From contig JBNKJV010000004.1 of assembly GCA_050291465.1 (NCBI GenBank), positions 124,001 through 188,000 of the forward strand: a stretch of 64,000 nucleotides of DNA. The letters run 5' to 3'. The translations under genes were made by a program, and so were the position numbers. The stretch comes from CBFDBF01 sp050291465. Its GTDB lineage: Bacteria > Pseudomonadota > Gammaproteobacteria > Chromatiales > Chromatiaceae. Positions 50,614 through 60,094 of the stretch are shown piece after piece (positions within the stretch are counted from its first letter, which is position 1; the number at the start of each line of letters is the position of its first letter). The notes beneath the pieces are model-generated. The model made no database searches, was not told the origin of the DNA, and saw nothing but the letters and a program-made list of their open reading frames with translations.

Positions 50614-50882
50614 ATTTTTCTCCTAATTCTGCGTTCCATAACCTATTGTTATAAATAGTATTTATAGCCAATAGTGGCCAAAACAGGTTACTGCCGGGAT
50701 CGCTCCGGATCCCGTCTTCCGGAAACACGCCGCAACACTTACCGCCGAGCCGGCCCTCCGGTACATAAGGTGTAGCGTCTTTAAAAAATCAATCTTTAGG
50801 CGGAATCCGAAGTTTTTCCTGCACTTGCGGCTCCTGGAAACGCTATGATTGACCTTAATCGCCGATGGGAGACCCGGAACCT

Positions 50883-51242
50883 ATGGAAAACTACAAACTT
50901 GTCCTGCCCGGACACCTCAATCACTATGGCTACCTGTTCGGAGGTTATCTCCTGCAATGGGTGGACGAAATATCCTGGATCGCCGCCAGCACGGAATACC
51001 CGGGATGCAACTTCGTAACGGTCGGTATGGACAAGGTGGTATTCCGCAGGTCCATCCACAACGGCGCCTTGCTGCGTTTTGTGGTGGATAAACTGGAGGA
51101 GGGGAATACTTCGGTGAAATACGAAGTGAACGTCTACTGCAATGACGTCGATTCAGGAGAAGAAAAGAATTTCTTCTCCACTTGCGTCACCTTTGTCTGC
51201 CTTGATAACAAGGGGGAAAAGCGGTCTCTCGGGCAGGGATAA
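50883..51242 (+). CDS. Acyl-CoA thioesterase (hotdog fold)
   Basis: The 119-residue protein fits the YciA/BFIT-type hotdog family: LPGHLNHYGYLFGGYLLQWV, DEISWIAASTEY, VGMDKVVFRRSIHNGALLRF and VSTCVTFVCLD-like segments. The Asp in the WVDE segment is the usual catalytic position. It is a single gene, divergent from cheY. An ATG six codons earlier is an alternative start. The acyl chain preference is unknown. Confidence 0.8.
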   Translation: MENYKLVLPGHLNHYGYLFGGYLLQWVDEISWIAASTEYPGCNFVTVGMDKVVFRRSIHNGALLRFVVDKLEEGNTSVKYEVNVYCNDVDSGEEKNFFSTCVTFVCLDNKGEKRSLGQG

Positions 51243-51288
51243 CCGTACCCTGGGGCGGATCCCTGTCCGCACCGGGATGACGGATGGC

Positions 51289-52245
51289 CTATATGGGATC
51301 TATTCCCAGGCTGAGCGCTATCAGGGCCAGGACGCCCTTTTCTTCCTTGCTGACCTTGTTTCCGAATCCGAGGAAACCGCCGGATGCCTCGGCAATTTCT
51401 TTCCCGATCATCAACAACGATGTCTTAAAAGCCAACCCCTCCTCCGGAGACAAATTATCGTCAATGACTCTTCTCAGAATTCCCAGCTCTTCTATATAGT
51501 TAAGGTCGCTGTTTGCCATATTTGTAACAATGGCTGCCGAGTCATTGATCACTTCCTCGGCGATACGCTTAATAAAGTCACTTCTCAGTTTGTCCGGATC
51601 CGAAAGCACCTCGGCAAACGATATAAGTTCCTTCTTATCCATCTTGCCGTCCGCCCCCGCGACCAGAAAAAATACCAGAAACGGCGACTGCTTTAATGCA
51701 GCGTAATCCTCCGATGATATATCCGCGTTACTCTCTTCGGAAAAATCGGCCGTATCTCCCGCCTGATCGACATACTTTTCATCCCATATCTTCCCTCCCT
51801 GCGGATGGGATTCAATGCCGTCAAAAAATGCATCCACAAGCGAATCAGATCCATCGTTCGGGATACCATCCAGCCTCGTCAGCTGCAAACGATGTACTGC
51901 AAATCCCTTTGGATGTCTGGCATTCCTATAGGGAATAATAAACTGGATCTGTTTCTCAATATCATCCGCAAACCTGACGTCAACTATCAGGGCGTCAGTT
52001 TTCCCGCTGTCCAATGTAACAAACCCGTCCTTAATGAAAGTCGCTCCTAATACACCCTCCTCAAGATTCGACATTTTTTGTTCGCCCAACTCCATAGCCT
52101 GTTCCGGATCCATAACCAGACGCTGCATTGCATGGGAATTATCAGACTTCAAATACCCGAAAATCGGCATAAGCGTCTCTCCGGATGAGACGCTCCAGAT
52201 TGCATGAGACGCCATCTCTCCCGCCATTTTTAGTGTATTTTCCAT
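51289..52245 (-). CDS. Protein with a TerB-like C-terminal domain
   Basis: The 318-residue protein has an N-terminal unknown domain (about 1-175) and a C-terminal helical domain (about 185-318) that starts LVFFLVAGADGKMDKKELIS, the pattern of TerB/tellurite-resistance-type domains, including an acidic DGKMDKKE metal-binding-like loop. The end is GVLALIALSLGIDP. No tellurite-resistance genes adjoin it. No signal peptide. Function unknown. Confidence 0.65.
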   Translation of the reverse strand: MENTLKMAGEMASHAIWSVSSGETLMPIFGYLKSDNSHAMQRLVMDPEQAMELGEQKMSNLEEGVLGATFIKDGFVTLDSGKTDALIVDVRFADDIEKQIQFIIPYRNARHPKGFAVHRLQLTRLDGIPNDGSDSLVDAFFDGIESHPQGGKIWDEKYVDQAGDTADFSEESNADISSEDYAALKQSPFLVFFLVAGADGKMDKKELISFAEVLSDPDKLRSDFIKRIAEEVINDSAAIVTNMANSDLNYIEELGILRRVIDDNLSPEEGLAFKTSLLMIGKEIAEASGGFLGFGNKVSKEEKGVLALIALSLGIDPI

Positions 52246-52354
52246 TCCTTACTCCAATGCGCTGGACAGGGACGCTGTGACATGGATTCCCCGCTTCGTT
52301 CGAAATGACATACGATCAAAGACTCCTTTATCTTTGGCTATAGAGTGCCGCTAG

Positions 52355-53905
52355 CTACGGGTTATTCTCCTTAAAACTTTCCAGAATTTGCAGCATCTCA
52401 TTGTAGTTCCGGTCAAAACGTGAATTATGGGTCCACGCCATCAATTTATAGAAATCGTTCCGCCCTTCTATCGCCGCGACAAGACCTTTGATTGCCACAT
52501 TATCCGAATACCCGCTAAAGGAGAATAGATATGCCGGAGCACTTCCGACAGGGTGCGGACCATATTTCTCGAACTTAACGTCGCCAAAATCCGTGAACGC
52601 ATACTCCATCAGAAGATCCGTATAGGCATCCACACCCATATTTGGGTCGAAGTCCTGTTTTGTCTCTCTAACCAGAACAAGTCCTATATCATCCTTCTCA
52701 TTGATATAGGCGATTTCCGCGCCTTCCAGGTGCATCGGTTGCCAATCCCCCGCGGACAGGGTCAAGGACGCCACCCCGCTTTCCGAGGTGACCTCTCGGG
52801 TACCCGTCGTCGCCTCCTCCTGTTGCGATGCCATGGGTGTCGACGCCCCTCGGCACCTGGCAGGACGGTATCTTCTCTCCAGGCTGCCCCCTTCGCAGTC
52901 CCAGTAGACCTTCTGGTCAATGATCTCCGGTGTCCAAACCATAGTCTGACCATCCAGGGAGGGATCCCCCCTCAGCTCTATCGTCATGACCCCGCCGGGC
53001 GCGATAGTCAACGCGGCGATTCCAGGGGATTGTACGGCTTCAGGCAGTCCTATTTCCGCGTTGTTTGAGGGAATCAAACCGGTTTCAGAAACGACGCTCT
53101 CCACCTTATCCCGGTACACCTTCGACTCCACAACCACCTCACTTACTTTGGCCCGCAGCACATAATCGTGGTAAGCGGGAATAGCTATGGCCGCCAGAAT
53201 ACCGACCACGAATACAAACAGAAATATCAGCACAACGGCAACCACGGCACCTTGCGCTCTTACATTTCCGTATTTCGCCTCCCATCGCTCCTTTGGGGTA
53301 AAAAGGAAGACGATGGCCTCGATAATCGCTACCGGCCACATCAATGCGATGAACAGAAAATACAACGCCCCCCACCATTGACCCAGGTATATTCGGTGGG
53401 CGCCTATCCACCCCAGAAATATCGCCAGAACCGCCGCCACATACTTATTGCGGGGTTTGCCCGCCTCCTGGCTCATACCACAACGGGGGCATCTACGCAT
53501 GCTCGGCGCCACGGGCACGCCGCAGTTCGGGCAAAAACGTGTATGTTGGGAGGGTGGCGGACTTCCTCTATTGGGGGCGGGCTGCTCCTGTTTGGGGGAC
53601 AGAAGTTGGGTAATTTCCTCATCGGCAGTGCCCGACTGGCCTTCCCTCGGCTCCAGAATCAGGGTCTCCTCCAGACTGGGCAAGGGCGGGTCCGCCTTGG
53701 CCACAACCCCGATCGATTCCATACCTTCAATATATCTTTGCGCGGCCGCCTCATCCAACCCCTTCTTGATGGTGACGGGTTTGCCGCTGAATAACCTGTC
53801 CGCCTGGACATCCGTCAGTTTCATCAGCTGGGTCAAATGCTGCTTTACCGCAGGCACCTCATATCCAGGCAACACCTCACCCGCGAAGATAATCCGGTAC
53901 TCCAT
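52355..53905 (-). CDS. Mosaic membrane protein: zinc ribbon, TM2 and pilin-like segments
   Basis: The 516-residue protein joins several parts: an N-terminal domain (1-72, YRIIFAGEVLPGYEVPAVKQ ... ADRLFSGKPVTIKKG) that also occurs before TM2 or pilin-like proteins in other gammaproteobacteria; a zinc ribbon (Cys125, 128, 139, 142); a TM2 domain (about 153-205, FLGWIGAHRIYLGQWWGALY); a helix like a type IV pilin N-terminus (about 225-260, GILAAIAIPAYHDYVLRAKV); a small pilin-like part; and an unknown C-terminal domain (about 375-516). A GGGGGAGCT precedes the ATG. Role unknown; a membrane sensor or scaffold is likely. Confidence 0.75.
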   Translation of the reverse strand: MEYRIIFAGEVLPGYEVPAVKQHLTQLMKLTDVQADRLFSGKPVTIKKGLDEAAAQRYIEGMESIGVVAKADPPLPSLEETLILEPREGQSGTADEEITQLLSPKQEQPAPNRGSPPPSQHTRFCPNCGVPVAPSMRRCPRCGMSQEAGKPRNKYVAAVLAIFLGWIGAHRIYLGQWWGALYFLFIALMWPVAIIEAIVFLFTPKERWEAKYGNVRAQGAVVAVVLIFLFVFVVGILAAIAIPAYHDYVLRAKVSEVVVESKVYRDKVESVVSETGLIPSNNAEIGLPEAVQSPGIAALTIAPGGVMTIELRGDPSLDGQTMVWTPEIIDQKVYWDCEGGSLERRYRPARCRGASTPMASQQEEATTGTREVTSESGVASLTLSAGDWQPMHLEGAEIAYINEKDDIGLVLVRETKQDFDPNMGVDAYTDLLMEYAFTDFGDVKFEKYGPHPVGSAPAYLFSFSGYSDNVAIKGLVAAIEGRNDFYKLMAWTHNSRFDRNYNEMLQILESFKENNP

Positions 53906-53948
53906 AGCTCCCCCCTATTCCCTCATATATGAGTAAACTGGCACCTAC

Positions 53949-54209
53949 CTACTTGCACTCTTTTTCGGCAATTTTTTTCAATTCATTAATCTTATCCTGG
54001 CCTTCGAAGGCAGTGCAGTTCCCCAAGGCGTTTTCAGAGCTGTACCTTTTCTTACAGGAATCCAGAACGGCTTTCTCCTGCGCATCGGTAAGATGAAAAA
54101 ACCCGACTGCCAGATAATCCTCACACTGCTCCGCGGTGAGCTCCCCCGCGCAGGCTCCAACCCCGTAGACCGACAACGCAACCATCAAAGAAACGGCAAG
54201 TTTATTCAT
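53949..54209 (-). CDS. Small exported Cys-containing protein
   Basis: From ATG 54209 (AGGAGAAGAGGA upstream) the protein has 86 residues: signal MNKLAVSLMVALSVYGVGAC, then ELTAEQCEDYLAVGFFHLTD, a Cys in DSCKKRYS, another in LGNCTAFEG and the final CK. Cys20 might be a lipidation site (VGAC), or cleavage may be after ACA. Four further Cys could form two disulfides. I recognise no family. Confidence 0.6.
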   Translation of the reverse strand: MNKLAVSLMVALSVYGVGACAGELTAEQCEDYLAVGFFHLTDAQEKAVLDSCKKRYSSENALGNCTAFEGQDKINELKKIAEKECK

Positions 54210-54371
54210 TCCTCTTCTCCTGACTCTTGTTGTTATTAATCCCGCGATTTTTCGCAAAGGCACGTTCGTTTCCGGCATACTATCCGTTATTCAGTATTGC
54301 GCACCACACCCCGGATACAGATCAGTATACTCCATTCATTTAGCGCGCTTTTCAAGTATAGCCGGAGCCCC

Positions 54372-54405
54372 CGCAAAAAAGGCCCGGCTGCACACCAGCC
54401 GGGCC
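54372..54405 (-). terminator. Terminator of the papain-like protease gene
   Basis: GGCCCGGCTG / CAGCCGGGCC forms a perfect 10-bp stem with a CACAC loop; on the minus strand six T residues follow. It lies 44 bases after the protease stop. Confidence 0.88.
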
Positions 54406-54448
54406 TCTTCCGTTCTCGTCGGGCAACCCGTCAACCCGGGCTGTACCT

Positions 54449-55366
54449 TCAAATACCAAATTGTTTGGTATCCACCCAGTCCATGCTGAGCAGAGACCAG
54501 AAGTCCAGCGCCAGCTTGTTCAGAACATACTCATAAGGCAGCCACCCGTAGCCCTCATCCCCCCAGGTGGTACCCCAGGAGTTACGGATGAGAAGTGCGC
54601 CCGTGGTGGTTTTGTTGCACTGGGTATTCTTCAGCTTCTTTCCATCGTCATAACCCACCGCGACTATTGCATGTCCCCACTCCGCCTGTTCGCCTTCGCA
54701 GGGATAAGGTATACCTCCCTTTACGTTACAGGAATCGAACGACGGGAATCCCCAGAATCCGAACATGGAGGGAATACCCGCGACCAGGTACTTCTTGACG
54801 CTCTCCAGGACCTTGTCCCCCGGCACGTTGGCTCCTAGAGGATCATGACAAAAGTACTTCAGCGCCTCATAGTTATCGGCGATGGCATATACGAAGCCCG
54901 GCGGCTCATTATCGAAGTCCGGATCGGCGTCAGTGTAGGGCCAGTACTTCTCATCCGGCACACCACAGAGCCTGAGTGCACCCATGGTGTCCCTTAACCA
55001 GGCTCCCGTGTCGCCAGTCACCTGCATCAGATTGCGGGTCGCCTTATATATAAAGAGACGGGAGCCCTCCATGCTCTCTCCGAACGCCCGGCGCTGAAAG
55101 TATTCCACTATCCCGACCGCGGCATGTGCGGTGCATGCTCCAAGAGCTTGTTGGTTCTCGATCGGCGAACACCACTCCCTAAGATCGATGGTTTTTGGAA
55201 GCGCCTTCATCCCCTTGCTTTTCGGCAACCCCAACTTCTTCACCATACCGGAGATTTCAGGCTCCGCTTCCGTATAATCCCGTAGATCCGGCATGGGCGG
55301 CAGCCATCCCGTACCCCTGGTTTTTCCCATTTCCGGCATTGCCGCTGATCTGTATCGTATGTACAT
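54449..55366 (-). CDS. Papain-like (C1) cysteine peptidase
   Basis: The 305-residue protein has a complete C1 active site: Gln and Cys in ENQQALGACTAHAAVGIVEY, His in EWGHAIVAVGYDD and Asn in LLIRNSWGTTWGDEGYGWLP. There is no signal peptide; the N-terminus (RGTGWLPPMPDLRDYTEAEP) resembles that of bacterial C1A peptidases encoded with effectors or inhibitors. Substrate and target are unknown. Since it lacks a signal, it either acts in the cytoplasm or is exported by another route. A GGAGG site precedes the ATG. Confidence 0.88.
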   Translation of the reverse strand: MYIRYRSAAMPEMGKTRGTGWLPPMPDLRDYTEAEPEISGMVKKLGLPKSKGMKALPKTIDLREWCSPIENQQALGACTAHAAVGIVEYFQRRAFGESMEGSRLFIYKATRNLMQVTGDTGAWLRDTMGALRLCGVPDEKYWPYTDADPDFDNEPPGFVYAIADNYEALKYFCHDPLGANVPGDKVLESVKKYLVAGIPSMFGFWGFPSFDSCNVKGGIPYPCEGEQAEWGHAIVAVGYDDGKKLKNTQCNKTTTGALLIRNSWGTTWGDEGYGWLPYEYVLNKLALDFWSLLSMDWVDTKQFGI

Positions 55367-55485
55367 CCCTATTCCTCCATTCCTGATAATTCACTCCCGG
55401 GGCAACACTCCCCGCGATTATAATACTCCGCTACCGATACTCGCTATTTTCCTGTGATTCTCTTCCTCTTCTCCTCATATCATGC

Positions 55486-56016
55486 TTACGCATCAAACCT
55501 CTGAGCGCCTTGTTGATCATTCCTGTCAAACAGGTCTCCCAGTATATTAAGGCGCTTCTCAATATTTTCCTGCCCCCGATTCTTATTGTGCATAAGAATC
55601 TGGCCCGATGAGATTATCAAGTATTCCTTTCCGCTCATCCCAAGTTTTTTGATGTTGATCTCATTCTCCAATATGCCGCAGAACTCTTTTGCTGCCTCGA
55701 TATCATATGCTTCATTACTGAACACCGAAACAGGATAGTCCCGGAACAGACCTCTAAGCCTCAGCGTCAATCCCAGAGTAGGGAGTTTATTGCCGACTGA
55801 GAAACTGATGTTCTTCGGAAATCGGAAATTCTGTACCCAAATTTGGCAAAAAGGACAAAACGGATACAGCTCTATTCTCATATTTCTGTATTGGAACTTT
55901 ACACAATAATGACAGGTGGCAAATGCGCTAAATGACGCACATATCTTCTCTACTTTGCCGTCGAATTTTTCCGCGACCGAAAGTGCGAGATCTTTGGATT
56001 TCCTTTTTGAAAACAC
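55486..56016 (-). CDS. Protein of unknown function
   Basis: The 176-residue protein has a basic N-terminus, Cys pairs (TCHYC and FCPFC) that could bind a metal, and a Lys-rich C-terminal part with SGKEYLIISSGQI. The codon use is more A/T-rich than the neighbours, which may point to recent acquisition. The start is GTG. It sits between the C1 peptidase and the App1-type phosphatase, with no obvious link to either. I recognise no family. Confidence 0.5.
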   Translation of the reverse strand: MFSKRKSKDLALSVAEKFDGKVEKICASFSAFATCHYCVKFQYRNMRIELYPFCPFCQIWVQNFRFPKNISFSVGNKLPTLGLTLRLRGLFRDYPVSVFSNEAYDIEAAKEFCGILENEINIKKLGMSGKEYLIISSGQILMHNKNRGQENIEKRLNILGDLFDRNDQQGAQRFDA

Positions 56017-56120
56017 TTTTTCGCTCCATCACGGTCTAATTGCGATGTAAAATACTAGAAGTGTAGCAAATAGCGATACCCGGTAATGCCCACCAGCGAC
56101 GTTTTTTGAGGACTAAAGGC

Positions 56121-57338
56121 GTGCAACAAGAATCCAATACCACCACCAGATCCGATTCTGCGAGAGAATCCCGTAGCCCCTATTGTTTGTCAAAGATCTT
56201 CCTCTTCCTGCTGCTTGCCGGCTTTTATACTCAAAGTATAGGCGTACCTCCCGCATCCACCGACGCTGAGGAATTGGTGACCATTTATAACACCTATGGA
56301 TACAAACAGGACGGTGAGTGGGTGATCCCTGTCCGCATCTGGGTGCACGAGAAACCTGATCTTGTTCGGCTTGGACTGGCCGTCGCGGCGCGAAAATATC
56401 TGGCGGAAAAGGCGGGGATAAGCGGTCCAAACGACTCCGAAAAACTGCTTTTTCGGCAGCGGACGGAGGGTTTCATCGCAGACAGTGAATCCAGGGAGCG
56501 AGTTGTAATCGAGTTCGATCAGGACGTGGAACACCACAAGTTTGAAATCACGAACGGGGATGACGACACCGGAACGGATCGAAACGGAGGCCTGGAAGGT
56601 ACCATACGCCTAAGCGAGGAAACCGCCGACAGATTGCTCCGTGCGCAGCAATCGAATCAGGGGTGGCTCCGGCTGCATACGGTATCGGAAGACCATTACG
56701 GCATCGGATTTGTGAGGCTCATCGAACCCACGGGACTTTCGATAATCTCGGACATCGATGACACCGTTAAAATCACGGGTATTCCGGAAGGCGAAGAAGT
56801 GGTCCTTCGCAACACCTTTTTCCGCGATTTCACCGCCACCCCCTGTATGGCCGAGATGTACGCGGGTTTTGGTGAGAACACGGCCTTTCATTATGTATCC
56901 GGAGGTCCCTGGCAGATGTACGGGCCGCTGGTGGAATTCCTGTTTTCGGAATCCGCTGGATTCCCCCATGGCAGTATCCACATGAAGAACGTACGCACCA
57001 ACCCGTTCGAGAAAGAAAGCTACCAGGATATCTGGACCCTGGTTGCCAACGGATCACAGCAGGCGACTTTCGACCAGAAGATTTCTCAAATAACCACGCT
57101 TCTGAACCGTTTCCCCGGCCGGGACTTCGTACTTATCGGCGATTCCGGTGAGAAGGACCCGGAGGTGTTTAGAAAGATCCGTCAGGAGTTTCCGTCTCAG
57201 ATCCGGGAAATTATAATTCGCGTGGTTACTGACGACAGCGCAAACGACCCCTACCGCCTGGATGGAATGACCAAAATCCCGGCAGATACAGGGGAATCCC
57301 TGTCATGCGGAGAGATCTACAAGGCCGCCCTGCCGTGA
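56121..57338 (+). CDS. App1-type phosphatidate phosphatase (DUF2183), exported
   Basis: The protein (405 residues from GTG 56121) has a hydrophobic N-terminal segment (KIFLFLLLAGFYTQSIG) and a large C-terminal HAD-like domain with ISDIDDTVKITGI (DxDxT motif), YVSGGPWQMYGPLVEFL and VLIGDSGEKDPEVF. This pattern is the App1/DUF2183 family; yeast App1 is a Mg2+-dependent phosphatidate phosphatase. The bacterial members are probably membrane-lipid enzymes in the envelope. A TTG five codons earlier is an alternative start. It is convergent with the small membrane gene at 57356. Confidence 0.85.
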   Translation: MQQESNTTTRSDSARESRSPYCLSKIFLFLLLAGFYTQSIGVPPASTDAEELVTIYNTYGYKQDGEWVIPVRIWVHEKPDLVRLGLAVAARKYLAEKAGISGPNDSEKLLFRQRTEGFIADSESRERVVIEFDQDVEHHKFEITNGDDDTGTDRNGGLEGTIRLSEETADRLLRAQQSNQGWLRLHTVSEDHYGIGFVRLIEPTGLSIISDIDDTVKITGIPEGEEVVLRNTFFRDFTATPCMAEMYAGFGENTAFHYVSGGPWQMYGPLVEFLFSESAGFPHGSIHMKNVRTNPFEKESYQDIWTLVANGSQQATFDQKISQITTLLNRFPGRDFVLIGDSGEKDPEVFRKIRQEFPSQIREIIIRVVTDDSANDPYRLDGMTKIPADTGESLSCGEIYKAALP

Positions 57339-57355
57339 GACGCCCCCGGTGCCGG

Positions 57356-57604
57356 CTACATGAAAATTCCGAAAACCGTATCCAACAGCCAATAGGGATT
57401 GCGGGTGAATATGGCCATGCCGGCCGATATGATCAGCAAGGCACCGACAAACAGAAACGTTCCGGCAACCATAACGATCTCCTTTCTCGTCAGCGCCGCA
57501 TTCTCTTTCAAGACCTTATGAGCTATTTGCCTTGACTGTCCGAAGAGCAACCTCATCCCCAACAGGAAAATAATAACACCCGTGGCCAACAGCATAATAA
57601 TCAT
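57356..57604 (-). CDS. Small membrane protein, two helices
   Basis: The 82-residue protein has two membrane helices (IIMLLATGVIIFLLGMRLLF and VAGTFLFVGALLIISAGMAI) joined by a charged loop. GAGAGGGGTAA precedes the ATG. It is the last gene of a row of small membrane proteins on the minus strand. Function unknown. Confidence 0.6.
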   Translation of the reverse strand: MIIMLLATGVIIFLLGMRLLFGQSRQIAHKVLKENAALTRKEIVMVAGTFLFVGALLIISAGMAIFTRNPYWLLDTVFGIFM

Positions 57605-57645
57605 TTACCCCTCTCCCTGATTCTGGCCTGACAAGTCGAATCGCA

Positions 57646-58137
57646 TCAGTTAATAATTCCTGTTGCCACCCCTATCCCTACCAGGGCAAAGACCGCAATC
57701 ATTAAGATAACTAGGAACTTAACCCGTTTTTCGTAGGCCTTATAATTCTCCTTCGACTGCAAATGCCTGGGCGTGCCGCCTATCGAAGCCGTTTTTTCTC
57801 TTTGCTCAACAGCCCGCTCGTACTTCAGATTATCCAACTCCTCCTCGCCAATCTCCGCCCTCAGCTCTTTCGCCTTTATGTAGGCTATTACAAGTAATAT
57901 CATCCCGATTACGGGTGATATCACCGTAATCGCCAGAAGCGAGTTAACACCCAGGGTGTTATATAAAAATATTATTCCTTTCCATGCCGTGACATACTCG
58001 ATCTTTCCCGCCTCCAGATCGAGAAACTCCAGATAGCCCAATCCGAAGTATGCCGGAACAAACAGTAGCAGCAGCAATGCGGCTGTCGTCCTTCCGGCAT
58101 TTGCGGCGAATCGCTGTGTTGCGTTTTTATTTCTCAT
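57646..58137 (-). CDS. Membrane protein, unknown function
   Basis: The 163-residue protein has three to four hydrophobic segments (TAALLLLLFVPAYFGLGYLE, LLAITVISPVIGMILLVIAY, FLVILMIAVFALVGIGVATG) and a charged, helical middle part (about 90-125). GGGAAGAAA precedes the ATG. It is placed between two other small membrane genes on the same strand. I recognise no family. Confidence 0.6.
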   Translation of the reverse strand: MRNKNATQRFAANAGRTTAALLLLLFVPAYFGLGYLEFLDLEAGKIEYVTAWKGIIFLYNTLGVNSLLAITVISPVIGMILLVIAYIKAKELRAEIGEEELDNLKYERAVEQREKTASIGGTPRHLQSKENYKAYEKRVKFLVILMIAVFALVGIGVATGIIN

Positions 58138-58174
58138 TTTCTTCCCTGGTTTGCAGGATATGCCGACCGCAGGA

Positions 58175-58591
58175 TCAGGCGGTTTCCTGTCTGGAATTAT
58201 ATTTCATCATATATAAACGCCCGCCGAGATAGGCGCATGGAACCGTAAGGATCCAGCTCAATATCAGTATCCATCTATGGCCGGTGGCATATTTGAAATC
58301 TATGAACCATAGAAGCAGCAGCGAAATAATCAGCGTAAAAATGCCGGCCAATACCGCGTTCAGCATGGACTTACCGGGCGCAAGTAGAGACGCATATCCG
58401 CCTATCCCGGCAGAGATCAACCCTGCAAAAAGGGTGACGGCAATAACCACGGGATTCTCCATAAACTCTACGAGCACCCTGTTCCCGAATATCCCAAGGC
58501 AAAACATCCCTATGACAAAGCCGAAAACATAAGCCGACGCCTGTGCCGCAAGCACGCCCAGCAAAATACCTGACGGACTGATTTTCCCCAT
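58175..58591 (-). CDS. Membrane protein with four helices
   Basis: The 138-residue protein has four hydrophobic segments, starting SGILLGVLAAQASAYVFGFV and including VVIAVTLFAGLISAGIGGYA and LAGIFTLIISLLLLWFIDFK. A Gly-rich pattern suggests close helix packing. It is 37 bases upstream of the next membrane gene on the same strand. Function unknown. Confidence 0.6.
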   Translation of the reverse strand: MGKISPSGILLGVLAAQASAYVFGFVIGMFCLGIFGNRVLVEFMENPVVIAVTLFAGLISAGIGGYASLLAPGKSMLNAVLAGIFTLIISLLLLWFIDFKYATGHRWILILSWILTVPCAYLGGRLYMMKYNSRQETA

Positions 58592-58682
58592 AATCTACCC
58601 CATATTAATACTGTTTATAATCAATAAGTTATTGCCTGCCTTTTACGTGAAGAGAAAATACGCCGCTCCCTAAGCATTCATC

Positions 58683-59186
58683 TCAAGAGGTACCGGCGGA
58701 CTCCAGAAACTCCCGCCATATGGCCTCGCGTAAACTCTCTAATGATAATTGTTTTGTTCGAATAAGGAATACCTCCCTGTCCTCCTGTCGACAGTCATCC
58801 ACACCGGGAATCCCGGCGAATCTCCCCTCCAGACCCCGGAATTGAGCCGTTCCCAGGTACTGCTCTACCCCTTCGTGCAAATGAATCACATAGTCCCAAT
58901 CCGGATACAGGCCATTTGCCGGGCGTATCTCCTCCAGCACGGCGGCTTGCCGCGGCGGGGACCCCCACGGATCGCGCACGGACTGAACGGAAGGATAAGC
59001 ATCCGGGTCGTCCGCCGCCGCCTTACCCGATTCGGCGATTCTTTCTATCCCTTCCGAGAGCATCTGCAAATGGGCATCCAGGTTGGCTTTTCTGGTTCTT
59101 TCGTGGCGCAACCGCGCCAGAACCTGAAGTATGACCAACACGATAAGCAGAAGCAGGCAAAAAGAAACAGCGATAGCGATATTCAT
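58683..59186 (-). CDS. Single-pass membrane protein, unknown function
   Basis: About 167 residues with an N-terminal membrane helix (IAIAVSFCLLLLIVLVILQV), a coiled-coil-like charged segment (RHERTRKANLDAHLQMLSEG) and a globular C-terminal part (PDWDYVIHLHEGVEQYLGTA, EVFLIRTKQLSLESLREAIW). ATG 59186 is chosen over a longer reading from 59228 because it starts directly before the helix. It precedes other envelope genes on the same strand. I recognise no family. Confidence 0.5.
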   Translation of the reverse strand: MNIAIAVSFCLLLLIVLVILQVLARLRHERTRKANLDAHLQMLSEGIERIAESGKAAADDPDAYPSVQSVRDPWGSPPRQAAVLEEIRPANGLYPDWDYVIHLHEGVEQYLGTAQFRGLEGRFAGIPGVDDCRQEDREVFLIRTKQLSLESLREAIWREFLESAGTS

Positions 59187-59300
59187 ATTGAGCCGTAGAC
59201 GTGGTGGTCCGACGCAACGGACACACAACCAACCACCCCGTCCGCCGGGGGCTCCGGAACAGTACGTATTACGCCCGGAAGTTCTCCGAACAATGATTGC

Positions 59301-59903
59301 CTATCCATCTCTTCCGTCCGTTTCATAGACAAGTCGGAAATTCGGATTGGTATAGAAGGAATCCGCCAGGTACGCAACCGGCGAATTTACCAATCCGAGT
59401 ATTTTTCTGCTTACCTGATGAATATCCAGATCCGGGTAGCAGGATGCGGTGAGTTCGTGGCAGTAATACTTTCCCGGTCCGGGGGAAAAATCAAAATCAT
59501 AGGGAACTGCTTCGTCCACACACTTCCTGGCGTGCTGAACCGCCCACTCCTGCCCCCAGCCGGGTCTCAGGATAACGATACGGTCGGTACGACAGAAATC
59601 GATCAGGTCTATCTCCAGCGCCCCCTCCGCTATGGAGTGAACCACCATACCGTCACCGATATACAACCCGCTGTGACTGCAACCGCTCTCCCCCTTGGGA
59701 ATAAAGTACCCGTCAAGGTAGTTTCGGTATGCCCGCATCAGCACGTCCCCGGGTTCCACCAGGGAAGCGATATGGCGGGTTTCCGCGCCCTTTATGCGAA
59801 AGGTCTTCGGCTGATAAATAATCCACAGAGGCCAGGGAAAGACCTTTATATCGCCGAAGACTGTAAGAAACGCTCGCCTCAGTCGATACCCGAGGGAATC
59901 CAT
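59301..59903 (-). CDS. YiiX/YebB-like NlpC/P60-fold cysteine peptidase
   Basis: The 200-residue protein has VEPGDVLMRAYRNYLDGYFI, the His segment SGCSHSGLYIGDGMVVHSIA, and KYYCHELTASCYPD with a candidate catalytic Cys. This order (His before Cys) fits the permuted NlpC/P60 (YiiX/YebB-like) families. No signal peptide is visible. It might cleave amide bonds in peptides or lipids. It is the last clearly chromosomal gene before the element at 60095. Confidence 0.75.
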   Translation of the reverse strand: MDSLGYRLRRAFLTVFGDIKVFPWPLWIIYQPKTFRIKGAETRHIASLVEPGDVLMRAYRNYLDGYFIPKGESGCSHSGLYIGDGMVVHSIAEGALEIDLIDFCRTDRIVILRPGWGQEWAVQHARKCVDEAVPYDFDFSPGPGKYYCHELTASCYPDLDIHQVSRKILGLVNSPVAYLADSFYTNPNFRLVYETDGRDG

Positions 59904-60094
59904 GCGGCAGCTCCTTCCTCAAATCCTGTTATTTAAACGGTCGACGGCAATCCCGGCACGTGCCGCTGATCCACCGACCACCTGCCAGATTCTCGCGAAC
60001 CGGCTCCCGCATTCCCTGTCACACCTACCGAAATTCAAGTGGTACTACATTCTTAACCATAACGGATGGAACCTTCTCAGTTACACCGAGAACC

